The position numbers and the translations under genes were made by a program. From positions 45,981,133 through 46,045,132 of the forward strand of contig CM061238.1 in the NCBI GenBank assembly GCA_030848705.1: 64,000 bases of DNA, given 5' to 3'. Each line of letters starts with the position of its first letter. Position 1 is the stretch's first letter. The stretch comes from Heracleum sosnowskyi (lineage: Eukaryota; Streptophyta; Magnoliopsida; Apiales; Apiaceae). Shown one piece after another: positions 34,224-44,004 of the stretch. The notes below the pieces were generated by a model. It had not been told where the DNA came from, did not search any database, and saw only the letters and a list, made by a program, of their open reading frames with translations.

Positions 34224-37200
34224 TTAAGCTTTGTGATAGAACAGATTCATCTTCAAGAAGTTGGATAATAAACTTTCTTCTTTTTCTTCAAGAATTTGAA
34301 TCAGTCTTTCCTTAAGATTTCTGAGTTCTTCATCTTCCTCATTAATCTGGTAGATAGCTGCTCTGAGATTCTGTATGGAGTTTCTCTGTAGACTGTGCTC
34401 TTCAAGCAAAAGATAAGCAATTTCCTTCCCATCAGGATTGAGAGAAAGATGAGTCATGCCAAAATTTACTTCTTTAACAGCAGTACCCCTTTGCATTTCC
34501 ACATCCTGACCTCTTTGATTTAAGTACATGGGAGTAAAATTACCATTGAAATTACTGTTTCCATCCAGTCTTCTTCTTATAGTTGACAAAATCATGTCAC
34601 TCCATTCTTTGTACACTTGGTTCTTCCATCTTAACAGATAGTGAACATATTTCAGTTCCTGTGTAGTTTTCATCAGCAGATCTTGAATAGATAGAATCTT
34701 CACACTACCATCTTTCATGAAGTACAGAAGCTTTTCTTTCTTTTCAAAACCATCATGACAATCTATAACTATATCAACAGCTAATAAATTGTTCAGGTTT
34801 TCAGAAGTTAAAGTACCTCCAATTTCTGTCAAGGAGTAAGGATCAACATATGACATATTCAGATATTCACCATCTCTGTGTCCAATACCTCCTCTTGAAT
34901 TACTTGACAATTGCTTCAGATTTGAAAACATCTTTAACCAGAGTGCTTTTGATCTAACCATCTCAGATAAATCAACAACACTTGAAGCGCTTGTAATAAT
35001 TCCACCAGACTGAAAATTGATAGGTGTATCACAACTTAATGTGCTAATATGTTTCCACTTCTTATCCTTTTCCTTTTCAAAAGTGTAGCTTCTTTCAAGT
35101 AAAGATTCTTGTCTGCTTGAATTTCTCCATTGTCTTTTATTTGAAACTTTAAGCCTTTGTAGATAGAGATTGAAATCTTCATTTGTTCTTCTTGTAATAT
35201 CTCTTCTTCTGGCTTCTTCTTCTTCATCTACTTCTTTGTTGTGACAATCAACAACAGTAGATAAGATTATCAAATCAACCTCTTGCAGAATTTCAGATTC
35301 GTCAGGATCTTGAATATTGTTAGGATTAGAATCTTCAATTTGATTTGTATTGCTGAGAGTTGATTTACTTGATTTTCTTCTCAATTCAGGTTCTTCTTCA
35401 ACAATTCCATCATCACCAAAAGTAGATCTGTCAGGAACTACTAGAGTTTGAATAGGTTCAGGAATTTCTTCAATTCTTAACCCTCTAGACCTTGTCTGTC
35501 TAGGTATTATTTGAGTTGAAGAACCTCTTTTACTTCTTCTAGCACCTCTCCTACCTCTGCTTCCTCTACCTCTAGCAGGAGCAGTATAGCTTTCCATTGT
35601 CTCTCTTTGTAGTCTCAAGAATTCTTCATGTGAGAGATCTGGATATTCTTCACTTGCTGTAGAGAGTGCTTTTCTTGCATATAATTGTTGAACTCTTTTA
35701 TCAGTGTGATATAGAGTAACAATTCTGCCGTCTTTTGTAGAAAACTTCTGGAATAAATTTGATGCATCTTCAGGATTATCAATAATTACATCTTCATCAC
35801 CTTCAGGAATTGTAGCAAGAATTTGTCCATGACCAGGTGTCAGGATTTGATCTTCCGTCAGGATCTGAGATTGCACCAATGTTCTTACTGTCTTAACTCC
35901 AGAATCAGAAACATGAGTTGACTGCGTAGTCTGACTTTGAGAAGTTTGAATTGTAGACTTCAAAACAACAGCATCAGAGGTTTCTCCTTGTATCGCTTTG
36001 TCACCACCATCATCTCCAGTATCATCATCATTATTTCTTAATACTAGATCAGGTGTACATTTTGTCTGAATAACCTTCTCCCCCTTTTTGACATCAGGAT
36101 TTGACAATAATTGCAAAATTAAGGAAAGAGAGGCTTGAATTTCAGTTACCTTAGTATCCAGAGAATCAATTCGTTGTTTGATGGAGGTTTGTTCTGAAAC
36201 AACAGATTTCACTTGGGATTCCACTACCCTTAGTTGAAAAGTAGTAGGCACCTTTGTAAAATTATTAAAGATATCAGTCCTCACTTTTTCAGTTGAACCC
36301 TTGATAGAATCAATCTCACTTTTCAGGCTTTTGGATAACAGAGTTGTAGCCTTCAAATGATTCTTCAAGTCTTGATTCTCTATAGACTTCACTGCATTAT
36401 AGGCATGTTCAATAGCAGAAGAAAAACTGATAGATTCATCAGATTGGTGCCATGAATTGTTCCATTCATTCTGTCTAAATGCCTCTGCAGGATCAAAGGA
36501 AGGAGTAGAAAAATCTTGTCTCTGATCTTTTCCAGTATAAGCATTGCCAGCCATAAATGTACTCGATGAACCAAAATTAGTTCCAAGACTAATCTTGAGT
36601 GCTGTAGCAAGCTGTTCCTTCTCTTTTCTATTCTCATTATCATCATCACTATCATCATCAGAATTATCATCATCAGAACCATGAGATTTATCAGGATCAG
36701 GAATTGCAATACCTTTCAGTTTATCCTGAGATTCTGAGATAGGATGATCCATTGATCTTGAACGAAGTGGCTGTATCAAAATAGGCTCAGTATCAGGAGC
36801 ACCACTAACGTTAGGATGAACATCGTCAGGATTTGATATGCTTGCATCAGTATTTGCTACCAATGGTTCTTGTGGAGCTTGAGGTTCAGAAGCTGCTTCA
36901 ACACTTTGAGCTAAAGGTTCTTGTGTGCTTCCCTCATTGACAATGTTCTCGACCAATCTTTCAACAGAAGCTGTAGCTTTGCCTGCATCTTCACTTTGAG
37001 AAGATGGTTCTTGTGTAGCTGGAATGTTGATGTCTTCATTCTCCCTTTGAGAAAATGGTTCTTGTGTGACCATTCCACTAGCTAAGCCTTCACCCAAACT
37101 TTGATTGAGTGGTTCTTGTGTGGCAGGATCAACAGTAGCTGCTGAATTACTCTGAAATTCAGGTTCTTGTGGGCTTGATCCTTTCAGCTTCTTCTGTCTC

Positions 37201-40200
37201 TGATAGACTAACTCTTCTGCATTCCTCTTTTTCTTTGATGTAGGTGTAAGACCAACCAAGGAAGCAGTTGTAGAAACCTTCTCCCAAGAATGTCCTCGAA
37301 TCTGAGATGGAGAGGCTGGAGAGTCTGATATAGAGACAACTTTTGTTGTTGCATCAGGAATACTAACATCAGGATTTAATGTCTGAATATCAGTATCCTT
37401 CATTTGCACTGTCAAAGGAATATGATAACTGCTCTTTGATAATTTCCTTGTCTTTTGTGGTTTTGACGAAGGTACCACAACTTTGGTAGCAGTATCAGCA
37501 ACTTCCTTGTTTACATTCATCACAGAGGATATAGGTAAGTCATCCTCTGAATCACTTTCATCAATCAACCTTAACTTCCTTTTCACAGGAACATTCTTAA
37601 CAACCTTATCAGCTTTCTTGACCAGGACCCCTTGTACACCCCCTTGTATCTTCTTTTTAGTGAGTGGTGTAGAGGAAAAATCCTTTGAACCTGATTGCCT
37701 TCCAGACACATCAGTTCTAGCTGATTTCTTTGATTTTACAACTAAAGTCTTTTGAGAGACAGTAGAGGTGGTTGTTAACTGTTTAGACTGTTTAGGTTGC
37801 ATGCTTGTGTCAGGAACAAGGTGGGTTGGTCCTTGTACCATAGCATTAGAAAGTAGTCCATAACGAGTAGGCATTTTCTGATGTAAGAAAAACCTAACCT
37901 CATCAGGAATAAAAGCATTTCCTATAAAACCATTTGCCTTATCACTGTTGACTAAGGACTTAATATTATTCTCAGTAATTCTACAGATTGGTAGAACTAC
38001 ATCATCCTCAAAAACAACATTAGGACATAAGTGATTAAATATCAACTGTAAAAATCTAAGAAAACAGACAGAACCCAACTTATCTGATTTCCTATCACTT
38101 AAAGCTTTTAAGATAAAAGAGCCATAATCAAACACTGTAGAATGGATGAGAGAGTACCCAAAATCTGATTCCCTTGCATACCAAAGGCCAAGTGAAGGAG
38201 TGCCTTTGAGATATCTGAAAATTCTTTTGACTGCAATCAGATGTGGTTCTCTAGGTTTTGCTTGAAATCTTGCACACAGACAGGTTGCAAACATGATATC
38301 TGGTCTACTTGCAGTGAGATACAATAAAGAGCCAATCATTCCTCTGTAGTGAGTTACATCTACCTCTTCACCTTGATCAGGATCAAGTTTGGTAGCTGTA
38401 GCTATGGGAGTTGAAGCAGGAGTACTGTCTTGCATGTTAAACCTTGTCAGTAAATTCCTTGTGTATTTAGACTGATTAATAAAAATCCCTTCATCAGTCT
38501 GTTTAACTTGAAGACCCAGAAAGTAACTCATTTCTCCCATCATGCTCATCTGATATCTTGACTGCATAAGCTTGGAAAACTTTTCACATAGCTTATTGTT
38601 TGTTGACCCAAAAATGATATCATCAACATAAATCTGAACTAACAGCAACTCCTTACCATGATTCAAATAAAATAGAGTTTTATCAATTGCACCTCTTTTG
38701 AATCCACTTTCCAGTAAGAATTGAGCTAAGGTTTCATACCATGCTCTTGGAGCTTGCTTTAGTCCATAAAGTGCCTTATCCAGTCTGTAGACATGATCTG
38801 GATATTTAGGATCAATGAAACCAGGAGGTTGTTCAACATAAACTTCTTCCTCTAGTTCACCATTTAAGAAAGCACTTTTAACATCCATCTGGAAAACCTT
38901 GAATTTCTTATGTGCTGCATAAGCAAGAAATATCCTGATGGCTTCTAGTCTTGCAACAGGAGCAAAAGTTTCATCATAGTCAATTCCCTCTTGTTGGGAA
39001 TACCCCTTTGCAACTAGTCTAGCTTTATTTCTGATAATGACTCCATCAGAATCAGTCTTGTTCTTGAAAATCCACTTTGTACCAACTATTGATCTATTCT
39101 TTGGTCTTGGTACCAGTTTCCAGACTTCATTCCTTTCAAATTCATTCAGTTCTTCTTGCATTGCAGTAACCCAATCAGCATCTTTAAGTGCATCTTCAAC
39201 TTTCTTAAGCTCCTCCTTGGACAGAAAGTTATTGTATAAACATTCATTCTGAGTTGCACTTCTTGTTTGAACACCTGCATCAGGATCTCCAATTATCAAA
39301 TCAGGAGTATGATCTTTAGTCCATTTCCTTGCTGGTGTCAAATTGTTTCTTGAAGTAGATGCTCCCCCTGGATTGGTGTTATCTTGATTGAAAGAATTTG
39401 CTTGAGATGAAGCTCTTCCTGAATTATTGCTATGACCTCCTGATGTGTTGTCAGGATCATTACTTGAATCAATATCTGAAGAATTCTGTCCTGATGATTG
39501 AGTTGACTCTGAACTTGTAGTTGAATGCCGTTGCTCCCCCTCAACATTAGCACTACTAGTTGTATTACTGTTGTTTGCATCATCAGTATTAGTACCATCA
39601 GTACCTGGTGAGTCATCAGGATTTGGTGACCCGTCAGTACTGGATGAATGGACAGCTTCTGATTCACTTTCTTCAGGTTCCTTGGAAGCTTCATTTTCAA
39701 ATAACAATCTATCATGCGAGTCTTCAATTATTCCAGTTATCTTCTTATCATCAAAAGATACATGTATTGACTCCATGACAGTTCTTGTTCTCAAATTAAA
39801 AACTCTGAAGGCTCTTGATGTAGGATAGCCTATGAATATTCCTTCATCAGCCTTTGTTTCAAATTTCCCTAGCTGTTCAGGATGAGTTCTGAGAACAAAA
39901 CATTTACAGCCAAACACATGCAAATGCTTCAGACTTGGCTTCTTCTCTTTGAGAGACTGATAAGGAGTGACACCATGCCTGTTTATCAATGTAAGATTTT
40001 GTGTATAGCATGCTGTGTTGACTGCTTCTGCCCAGAAATATGTAGGTAATTTAGCTTCTTCCAACATAGTTCTGCCAGCTTCAATAAGAGTTCTATTCTT
40101 CCTTTCTACTACTCCATTTTGCTGAGGTGTGCCAGGAGCAGAGAATTGTTGAATGATTCCTTTGTACTTGCAGAACTCTTCCATCTTTGAATTCTTAAAT

Positions 40201-41018
40201 TCAGTACCATTATCACTTCTCAGGATCTTGACTTTGTACTTTGTGGTTGTCTCAATCATTCTCACATGATCCAACAGAACTTCAGGAGTTTCATCTTTTC
40301 TGTGCAGAAAATACACCCAGGTGAATCTAGAATATTCATCAACAATTACAAGAGTGTACCTTTTCTTACTGATGGACATGATGTTGACTGGACCAAACAG
40401 ATCAAGATGTAGCATGTGATATGGTTCTTCAATAGAGGATTCTGATTTACTCTGGAATGATGTCCTTCTTTGTTTTGCTTTTTGGCATGCATCACAGAGT
40501 CCATCAGGTGTATACAAGACATTAGGTAATCCTCTTACTAACTCTTTCTTAACCAACTCATTGATGTTGCTGAAGTTGAGATGAGAAAGCTTCTTGTGCC
40601 AGTTCCAACTTTCATCTACTGAAGCTTTACTGATGAAACATGTAGGGGAGCCATCAGTATCTGAGAGAATGTTGGCTTCATATATGTTACCATGCCTGTA
40701 GCCAGTTAGTGCTATTTTCCCTGTTGCTTTACTGACTACTTCACAATGTGTGGAATAGAAATTGACATGATAACCTCTGTCAGTGATTTGACTAATACTC
40801 AACAAGTTGTGTTTTAGTCCCTTCACTAGAGCTACTTTTTCAATGATGACATTTCCAATGATTATATTGCCATATCCCAAGGTTTGTCCAATGTTGCCAT
40901 CTCCATAAGACACAGTTGGGCCAGCTTTTTCCTCATATTCTGATAACAGGGCTTTGTTTCCAGTCATGTGCACAGAACATCCACTATCCATGACTAACAC
41001 ATTTTTCTTTTTACCCTG
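34224..41018 (-). CDS. pol: Element E pol fused in frame to ORF2 (about 2265 aa), RNase H deleted
   Basis: Protease DSGCSVHMTG is near residue 11; GAG-pre-integrase; integrase with catalytic D, D, E (RSDNGTEF, GVVERKN); a Ser/Asp-rich linker; RT with YVDD at 38630-38619 (about residue 797). After ARESDFG (about residue 953) the RNase H that follows in B and D is absent, and the frame runs straight into ORF2 at GYSLIHSTVFDYGSF, losing the start of the ORF2 N-terminal domain. The junction at 38158-38161 has TTGG common to both parents. The ORF2 part has QEP repeats, a coiled-coil-like stretch (about 1590-1640), an Arg/Gly-rich segment (about 1812-1830) and a conserved C-terminus. It lies in the same frame as gag, after one TAG. 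Confidence 0.92.
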   Translation of the reverse strand, partial: QGKKKNVLVMDSGCSVHMTGNKALLSEYEEKAGPTVSYGDGNIGQTLGYGNIIIGNVIIEKVALVKGLKHNLLSISQITDRGYHVNFYSTHCEVVSKATGKIALTGYRHGNIYEANILSDTDGSPTCFISKASVDESWNWHKKLSHLNFSNINELVKKELVRGLPNVLYTPDGLCDACQKAKQRRTSFQSKSESSIEEPYHMLHLDLFGPVNIMSISKKRYTLVIVDEYSRFTWVYFLHRKDETPEVLLDHVRMIETTTKYKVKILRSDNGTEFKNSKMEEFCKYKGIIQQFSAPGTPQQNGVVERKNRTLIEAGRTMLEEAKLPTYFWAEAVNTACYTQNLTLINRHGVTPYQSLKEKKPSLKHLHVFGCKCFVLRTHPEQLGKFETKADEGIFIGYPTSRAFRVFNLRTRTVMESIHVSFDDKKITGIIEDSHDRLLFENEASKEPEESESEAVHSSSTDGSPNPDDSPGTDGTNTDDANNSNTTSSANVEGEQRHSTTSSESTQSSGQNSSDIDSSNDPDNTSGGHSNNSGRASSQANSFNQDNTNPGGASTSRNNLTPARKWTKDHTPDLIIGDPDAGVQTRSATQNECLYNNFLSKEELKKVEDALKDADWVTAMQEELNEFERNEVWKLVPRPKNRSIVGTKWIFKNKTDSDGVIIRNKARLVAKGYSQQEGIDYDETFAPVARLEAIRIFLAYAAHKKFKVFQMDVKSAFLNGELEEEVYVEQPPGFIDPKYPDHVYRLDKALYGLKQAPRAWYETLAQFLLESGFKRGAIDKTLFYLNHGKELLLVQIYVDDIIFGSTNNKLCEKFSKLMQSRYQMSMMGEMSYFLGLQVKQTDEGIFINQSKYTRNLLTRFNMQDSTPASTPIATATKLDPDQGEEVDVTHYRGMIGSLLYLTASRPDIMFATCLCARFQAKPREPHLIAVKRIFRYLKGTPSLGLWYARESDFGYSLIHSTVFDYGSFILKALSDRKSDKLGSVCFLRFLQLIFNHLCPNVVFEDDVVLPICRITENNIKSLVNSDKANGFIGNAFIPDEVRFFLHQKMPTRYGLLSNAMVQGPTHLVPDTSMQPKQSKQLTTTSTVSQKTLVVKSKKSARTDVSGRQSGSKDFSSTPLTKKKIQGGVQGVLVKKADKVVKNVPVKRKLRLIDESDSEDDLPISSVMNVNKEVADTATKVVVPSSKPQKTRKLSKSSYHIPLTVQMKDTDIQTLNPDVSIPDATTKVVSISDSPASPSQIRGHSWEKVSTTASLVGLTPTSKKKRNAEELVYQRQKKLKGSSPQEPEFQSNSAATVDPATQEPLNQSLGEGLASGMVTQEPFSQRENEDINIPATQEPSSQSEDAGKATASVERLVENIVNEGSTQEPLAQSVEAASEPQAPQEPLVANTDASISNPDDVHPNVSGAPDTEPILIQPLRSRSMDHPISESQDKLKGIAIPDPDKSHGSDDDNSDDDSDDDNENRKEKEQLATALKISLGTNFGSSSTFMAGNAYTGKDQRQDFSTPSFDPAEAFRQNEWNNSWHQSDESISFSSAIEHAYNAVKSIENQDLKNHLKATTLLSKSLKSEIDSIKGSTEKVRTDIFNNFTKVPTTFQLRVVESQVKSVVSEQTSIKQRIDSLDTKVTEIQASLSLILQLLSNPDVKKGEKVIQTKCTPDLVLRNNDDDTGDDGGDKAIQGETSDAVVLKSTIQTSQSQTTQSTHVSDSGVKTVRTLVQSQILTEDQILTPGHGQILATIPEGDEDVIIDNPEDASNLFQKFSTKDGRIVTLYHTDKRVQQLYARKALSTASEEYPDLSHEEFLRLQRETMESYTAPARGRGSRGRRGARRSKRGSSTQIIPRQTRSRGLRIEEIPEPIQTLVVPDRSTFGDDGIVEEEPELRRKSSKSTLSNTNQIEDSNPNNIQDPDESEILQEVDLIILSTVVDCHNKEVDEEEEARRRDITRRTNEDFNLYLQRLKVSNKRQWRNSSRQESLLERSYTFEKEKDKKWKHISTLSCDTPINFQSGGIITSASSVVDLSEMVRSKALWLKMFSNLKQLSSNSRGGIGHRDGEYLNMSYVDPYSLTEIGGTLTSENLNNLLAVDIVIDCHDGFEKKEKLLYFMKDGSVKILSIQDLLMKTTQELKYVHYLLRWKNQVYKEWSDMILSTIRRRLDGNSNFNGNFTPMYLNQRGQDVEMQRGTAVKEVNFGMTHLSLNPDGKEIAYLLLEEHSLQRNSIQNLRAAIYQINEEDEELRNLKERLIQILEEKEESLLSNFLKMNLFYHKA

Positions 41019-41039
41019 CATCAGAATAGAAACACACTA
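41016..41039 (-). promoter_or_regulatory. Element E gag-pol boundary, splice-acceptor-like
   Basis: TAG (41039-41037) is followed by TGTGTTTCTATTCTGATGCAG, then GGT as the first common pol codon. CTAAC overlaps the stop. Gag and pol are in the same frame here, so readthrough is an alternative. Confidence 0.45.
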
Positions 41040-43349
41040 GTTAGAACACTTAGGAACCCATACATGTTGGGTTCCTTTCTCATGCAATTTATTAATTTTA
41101 ACAGCAGAAGACTTTTTGACTTTAGCAGTCCTGACAGGATTTACTCCATCAGGATTTGCTTTGTCAGTATCAGTATTAACAAAAGCATGCTTCACTATGA
41201 CATTTTCAGTTTTATCAGACTTTGTACTACTTTCAAACTTAGGCAATGGATCATAAAAGTTATAGTACAAATCATGATACTCTTTACATGTATAAATAGA
41301 ATGCCATAGACTACCACAATGAAAACAGGACTTCTGCGGTTTATAGAGTACTGATCTATTCCTAACATCAGACTTAGGAATATCAGTAATCTTCTTCTTA
41401 CTCTTCTTACAATCAATAGCAAGATGATTAGAGTTACCACAGTTAAAACAACACTTTCTAGGTGCATTTGGGATATATTTATAACCATTCTGTTTATTGA
41501 TCCCAACTTTACCATTCCTGTTTCTCTTAACAGTAGCTTCCTTTTTCTTATCTGTAACCTCACAGATTTTATCTTTAAGCTGTTTCTGAGACAATAGACC
41601 TACATTCTTAGTGACTTTGTTCATGACAGGTTTAGACTTTATAATTTTAATTCCTTGAGTAGAAGAAGATCCCTTTTCAAAAGTAGAATTGGAATCCTTA
41701 CCAAAAACAAAATTAACAGGAGTAATCTTAGATTTGGTTGAGTCTATAACATGTCTATAGGTCTTTGGACTAACTGTCTCATCAATGACAATTTTCTCTT
41801 TCAATTTCTTATCCTCATCTGACTTATATCCTAGACACTCTTTCCAATTCTTAGAGATATTAATCTCATGAAATTTCCTACCAGAGTCTGTCCAGGTTCT
41901 GATTTTCTCATTAGCATATTCAAGTTCTTTTTCAAGGGAAGTACATTTAGATGTCATCTCTAAGTGCATGTGTTTAGCATTATCACATTCTTTTTGTACT
42001 TCTTGCATACGAGAAAATTCAGCTTCTAATATCTCATTCCTTTTTCTAAGGTCAGACATCTCAGATAAGATTCTAGTATTCTCAGCAGTTTGACTTCTAA
42101 AGCTAATATGTAATGACTTTAGAAAACGTCTTAACTCAGAAGCATTATCAGTATCAAAATCAAAGATAGTATTTAGTACCTTATCATCAGGAGCAGCAGT
42201 TACATCAGCATTGGCCATTAACGCATAGTTGACTACCTCAGTATCAGATTCTGAGGAAGAGTCCATCCAATCCTTGCTTGATGTGATGAGTGCCTTTGTC
42301 TTGTTGCATTCAGAAGCAAAGTGACCCATACCATTACACTTGTAGCATCTAACCTTTGACTTGTCAAATTTGCTACCCTTGCTGTCCTTTTTGATATACT
42401 TGTCTTTGTCTGCTTTGAAGGTCTTTTTCTGAAAGTTGCCTTGTCTTCTATTCTTCCTGAACTTCATCCTTCTGAAGTTTCTGACAATCATAGCAACCAT
42501 CTCTTCCATGTCTGAATCAGAAGATTCATCACCAGTATTGGCATCAGGATTGCCATCAGTATCTGATGAAGAGTCGTCAGGATCTGACTCAGCTACTCTT
42601 GCTTTCCTTCTAGAGACCTCCATAGCTTTCCCTTTTGATTTTGCTTCTACATTCAAAGCAATTGACTTTGCCTTGCTGCTTTTCTTGTTCTTTCTCTGTT
42701 GAACTTCAAGATCATGAGTTCTTAGCATCCCATAGATCTCATCAAGAGACACAATGTTCAGATCATACTGGTGTCTAATGATTGAGGTCTGAGTATCCCA
42801 TTCTTCAGGTAAAGCTCTAAGAAATTTGGTGTTTGAATCTTCGGTTTCATATACTTTGTCAACTAAGGATAAGCTGTTCAATAGTGTCAGGAATCTATCA
42901 TATAGATCAGTCAGGCTCTCTTCAGGTCTTGCATCGAATTGTTCATATTCTTGAATCAAAAGAGCCCTTCTGTTTTTCTTAACAGATGCAGATCCCTGGC
43001 ACTGAGTTTCCAAAGTATCCCAGATTTCTTTTGAAGACTTGCATGCAATCACTCTGTTTGACATGACAGCATCAAGGCTATTATGCAAGATATTCTTTAT
43101 CTTAGGTTCCCTGAGTACATGAGCTTTTTCTTCTGGAGTCCATTCAGCTTTAGCTTTGACCACATAATGTTCTGGTACTGTATCTGTTCGTTCTACGAAC
43201 TTTGTTGGTATATATGGTCCATCACGAATCCTGTCCAAGTAGTCAGGATCCATAGCCTCCAGGTACATCAGCATCTTTACCCTCCATGTAGGATATTCTG
43301 ATATCTTTAAGATGGGAATCTTCATGCTTTCATACTTGGTTGTCGACAT
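41037..43349 (-). CDS. gag: Element E gag (770 aa)
   Basis: ATG at 43349, about 40 bp inside the PBS; start MSTTKYESMKIPILKISEYPTW. Copia gag region over the first 230 residues. Three CCHC-type knuckles: CYKCNGMGHFASEC near 334, CFNCGNSNHLAIDC near 632 and CFHCGSLWHSIYTC near 672. The acidic linker (about 250-285) is encoded by repeats of the family motif (NPD/DTDG). Coiled-coil-like stretch about 400-490. B gag is the same protein in decayed form. Confidence 0.94.
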   Translation of the reverse strand: MSTTKYESMKIPILKISEYPTWRVKMLMYLEAMDPDYLDRIRDGPYIPTKFVERTDTVPEHYVVKAKAEWTPEEKAHVLREPKIKNILHNSLDAVMSNRVIACKSSKEIWDTLETQCQGSASVKKNRRALLIQEYEQFDARPEESLTDLYDRFLTLLNSLSLVDKVYETEDSNTKFLRALPEEWDTQTSIIRHQYDLNIVSLDEIYGMLRTHDLEVQQRKNKKSSKAKSIALNVEAKSKGKAMEVSRRKARVAESDPDDSSSDTDGNPDANTGDESSDSDMEEMVAMIVRNFRRMKFRKNRRQGNFQKKTFKADKDKYIKKDSKGSKFDKSKVRCYKCNGMGHFASECNKTKALITSSKDWMDSSSESDTEVVNYALMANADVTAAPDDKVLNTIFDFDTDNASELRRFLKSLHISFRSQTAENTRILSEMSDLRKRNEILEAEFSRMQEVQKECDNAKHMHLEMTSKCTSLEKELEYANEKIRTWTDSGRKFHEINISKNWKECLGYKSDEDKKLKEKIVIDETVSPKTYRHVIDSTKSKITPVNFVFGKDSNSTFEKGSSSTQGIKIIKSKPVMNKVTKNVGLLSQKQLKDKICEVTDKKKEATVKRNRNGKVGINKQNGYKYIPNAPRKCCFNCGNSNHLAIDCKKSKKKITDIPKSDVRNRSVLYKPQKSCFHCGSLWHSIYTCKEYHDLYYNFYDPLPKFESSTKSDKTENVIVKHAFVNTDTDKANPDGVNPVRTAKVKKSSAVKINKLHEKGTQHVWVPKCSN

Positions 43350-43385
43350 CTTTAGATCGTATCTGATTCAGAATTAAATCAGTTT

Positions 43386-43397
43386 GCTCTGATACCA
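43386..43397 (-). other. Element E primer binding site
   Basis: The minus strand reads TGGTATCAGAGC, two bases from the LTR end at 43400. Confidence 0.93.
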
Positions 43398-43399
43398 AT

Positions 43400-43999
43400 T
43401 GGTGCCCAGTAAATAACAATTGTAGAAGGGGGTTGAATACAATTGTATAAGATTCTCGACTTTATATAACACAAATATGAAAGATCAATAACAATAACAA
43501 TAACAGCTTTATTAACTTTGATATAAAACTGTTACAAACTCTCTTAAGAAATTCTGATGTTCTTAAGAGCTGCTAGCTTACAAAAACTCTCTCAAGAAAA
43601 ACTGTTCTTAAGAGCTTCTCTCCGATTATGTTCTCTCTCTGATAAGTACATAAATCGAAACCAAAACTGTGTTTATATAGTGCACACAGCTTCTCTATCA
43701 ATAACAAGATAAGTCCTAATCATAATAAAGATAGAAACATATCTTTAATCGATAGCTGCATTCTACAAACCAGGAACAAACTTCCATGTTTATCTAGACT
43801 CCAAATATAACTCGAAGTAGGAATCCTGATCAGCTTCAAGTCCTGATGATCAAACCTGATCATAGTCTGAGTAGGAATCCTGATGATCAATAAGATACTG
43901 ACGCTTGATCAAATACTGATGACCATGCAATACTGATGACGTCAGCAATCCTGATCAGTTGAGTCTAGCTTCTGACGATCATTGAATTCTGATCTAACA
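43400..43999 (-). repeat. Element E 5' LTR (600 bp)
   Basis: The plus strand begins TGGTGCCCAG where the partner has TGTTGCCCAG; the other difference is one A/G near 43507. The minus strand carries TATATAA at 43679-43673. The 18 LTR bases 43982-43999 run by chance in frame into D pol. Confidence 0.95.
43673..43679 (-). promoter_or_regulatory. TATA box of the element E LTR
   Basis: TATATAA on the minus strand, conserved in B at 60022-60028 with the same downstream ACACAG. Confidence 0.6.
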
Positions 44000-44004
44000 G
44001 ATGG

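Larger units (their letters stand above)
33515..43999 (-). mobile_element. Element E: young Ty1/copia Sirevirus (B family) with pol-ORF2 fusion
   Basis: On the minus strand: LTR (43999-43400), PBS, gag (43349-41037), pol fused to ORF2 (to 34224), PPT and LTR (34114-33515); 10485 bp. LTRs are both 600 bp and differ at two positions (33517/43402 and an A/G near 33622/43507). Its LTRs and proteins match B, so the same family inserted at the outermost and innermost levels. RNase H and the first part of ORF2 are missing through one deletion. Confidence 0.95.

Noticed and set aside
43982..43999. MNSDLT as the start of a new protein in D pol
   Set aside because: These codons are the end of the E LTR running by chance into the D pol frame; the true upstream part is at 33000-33514.
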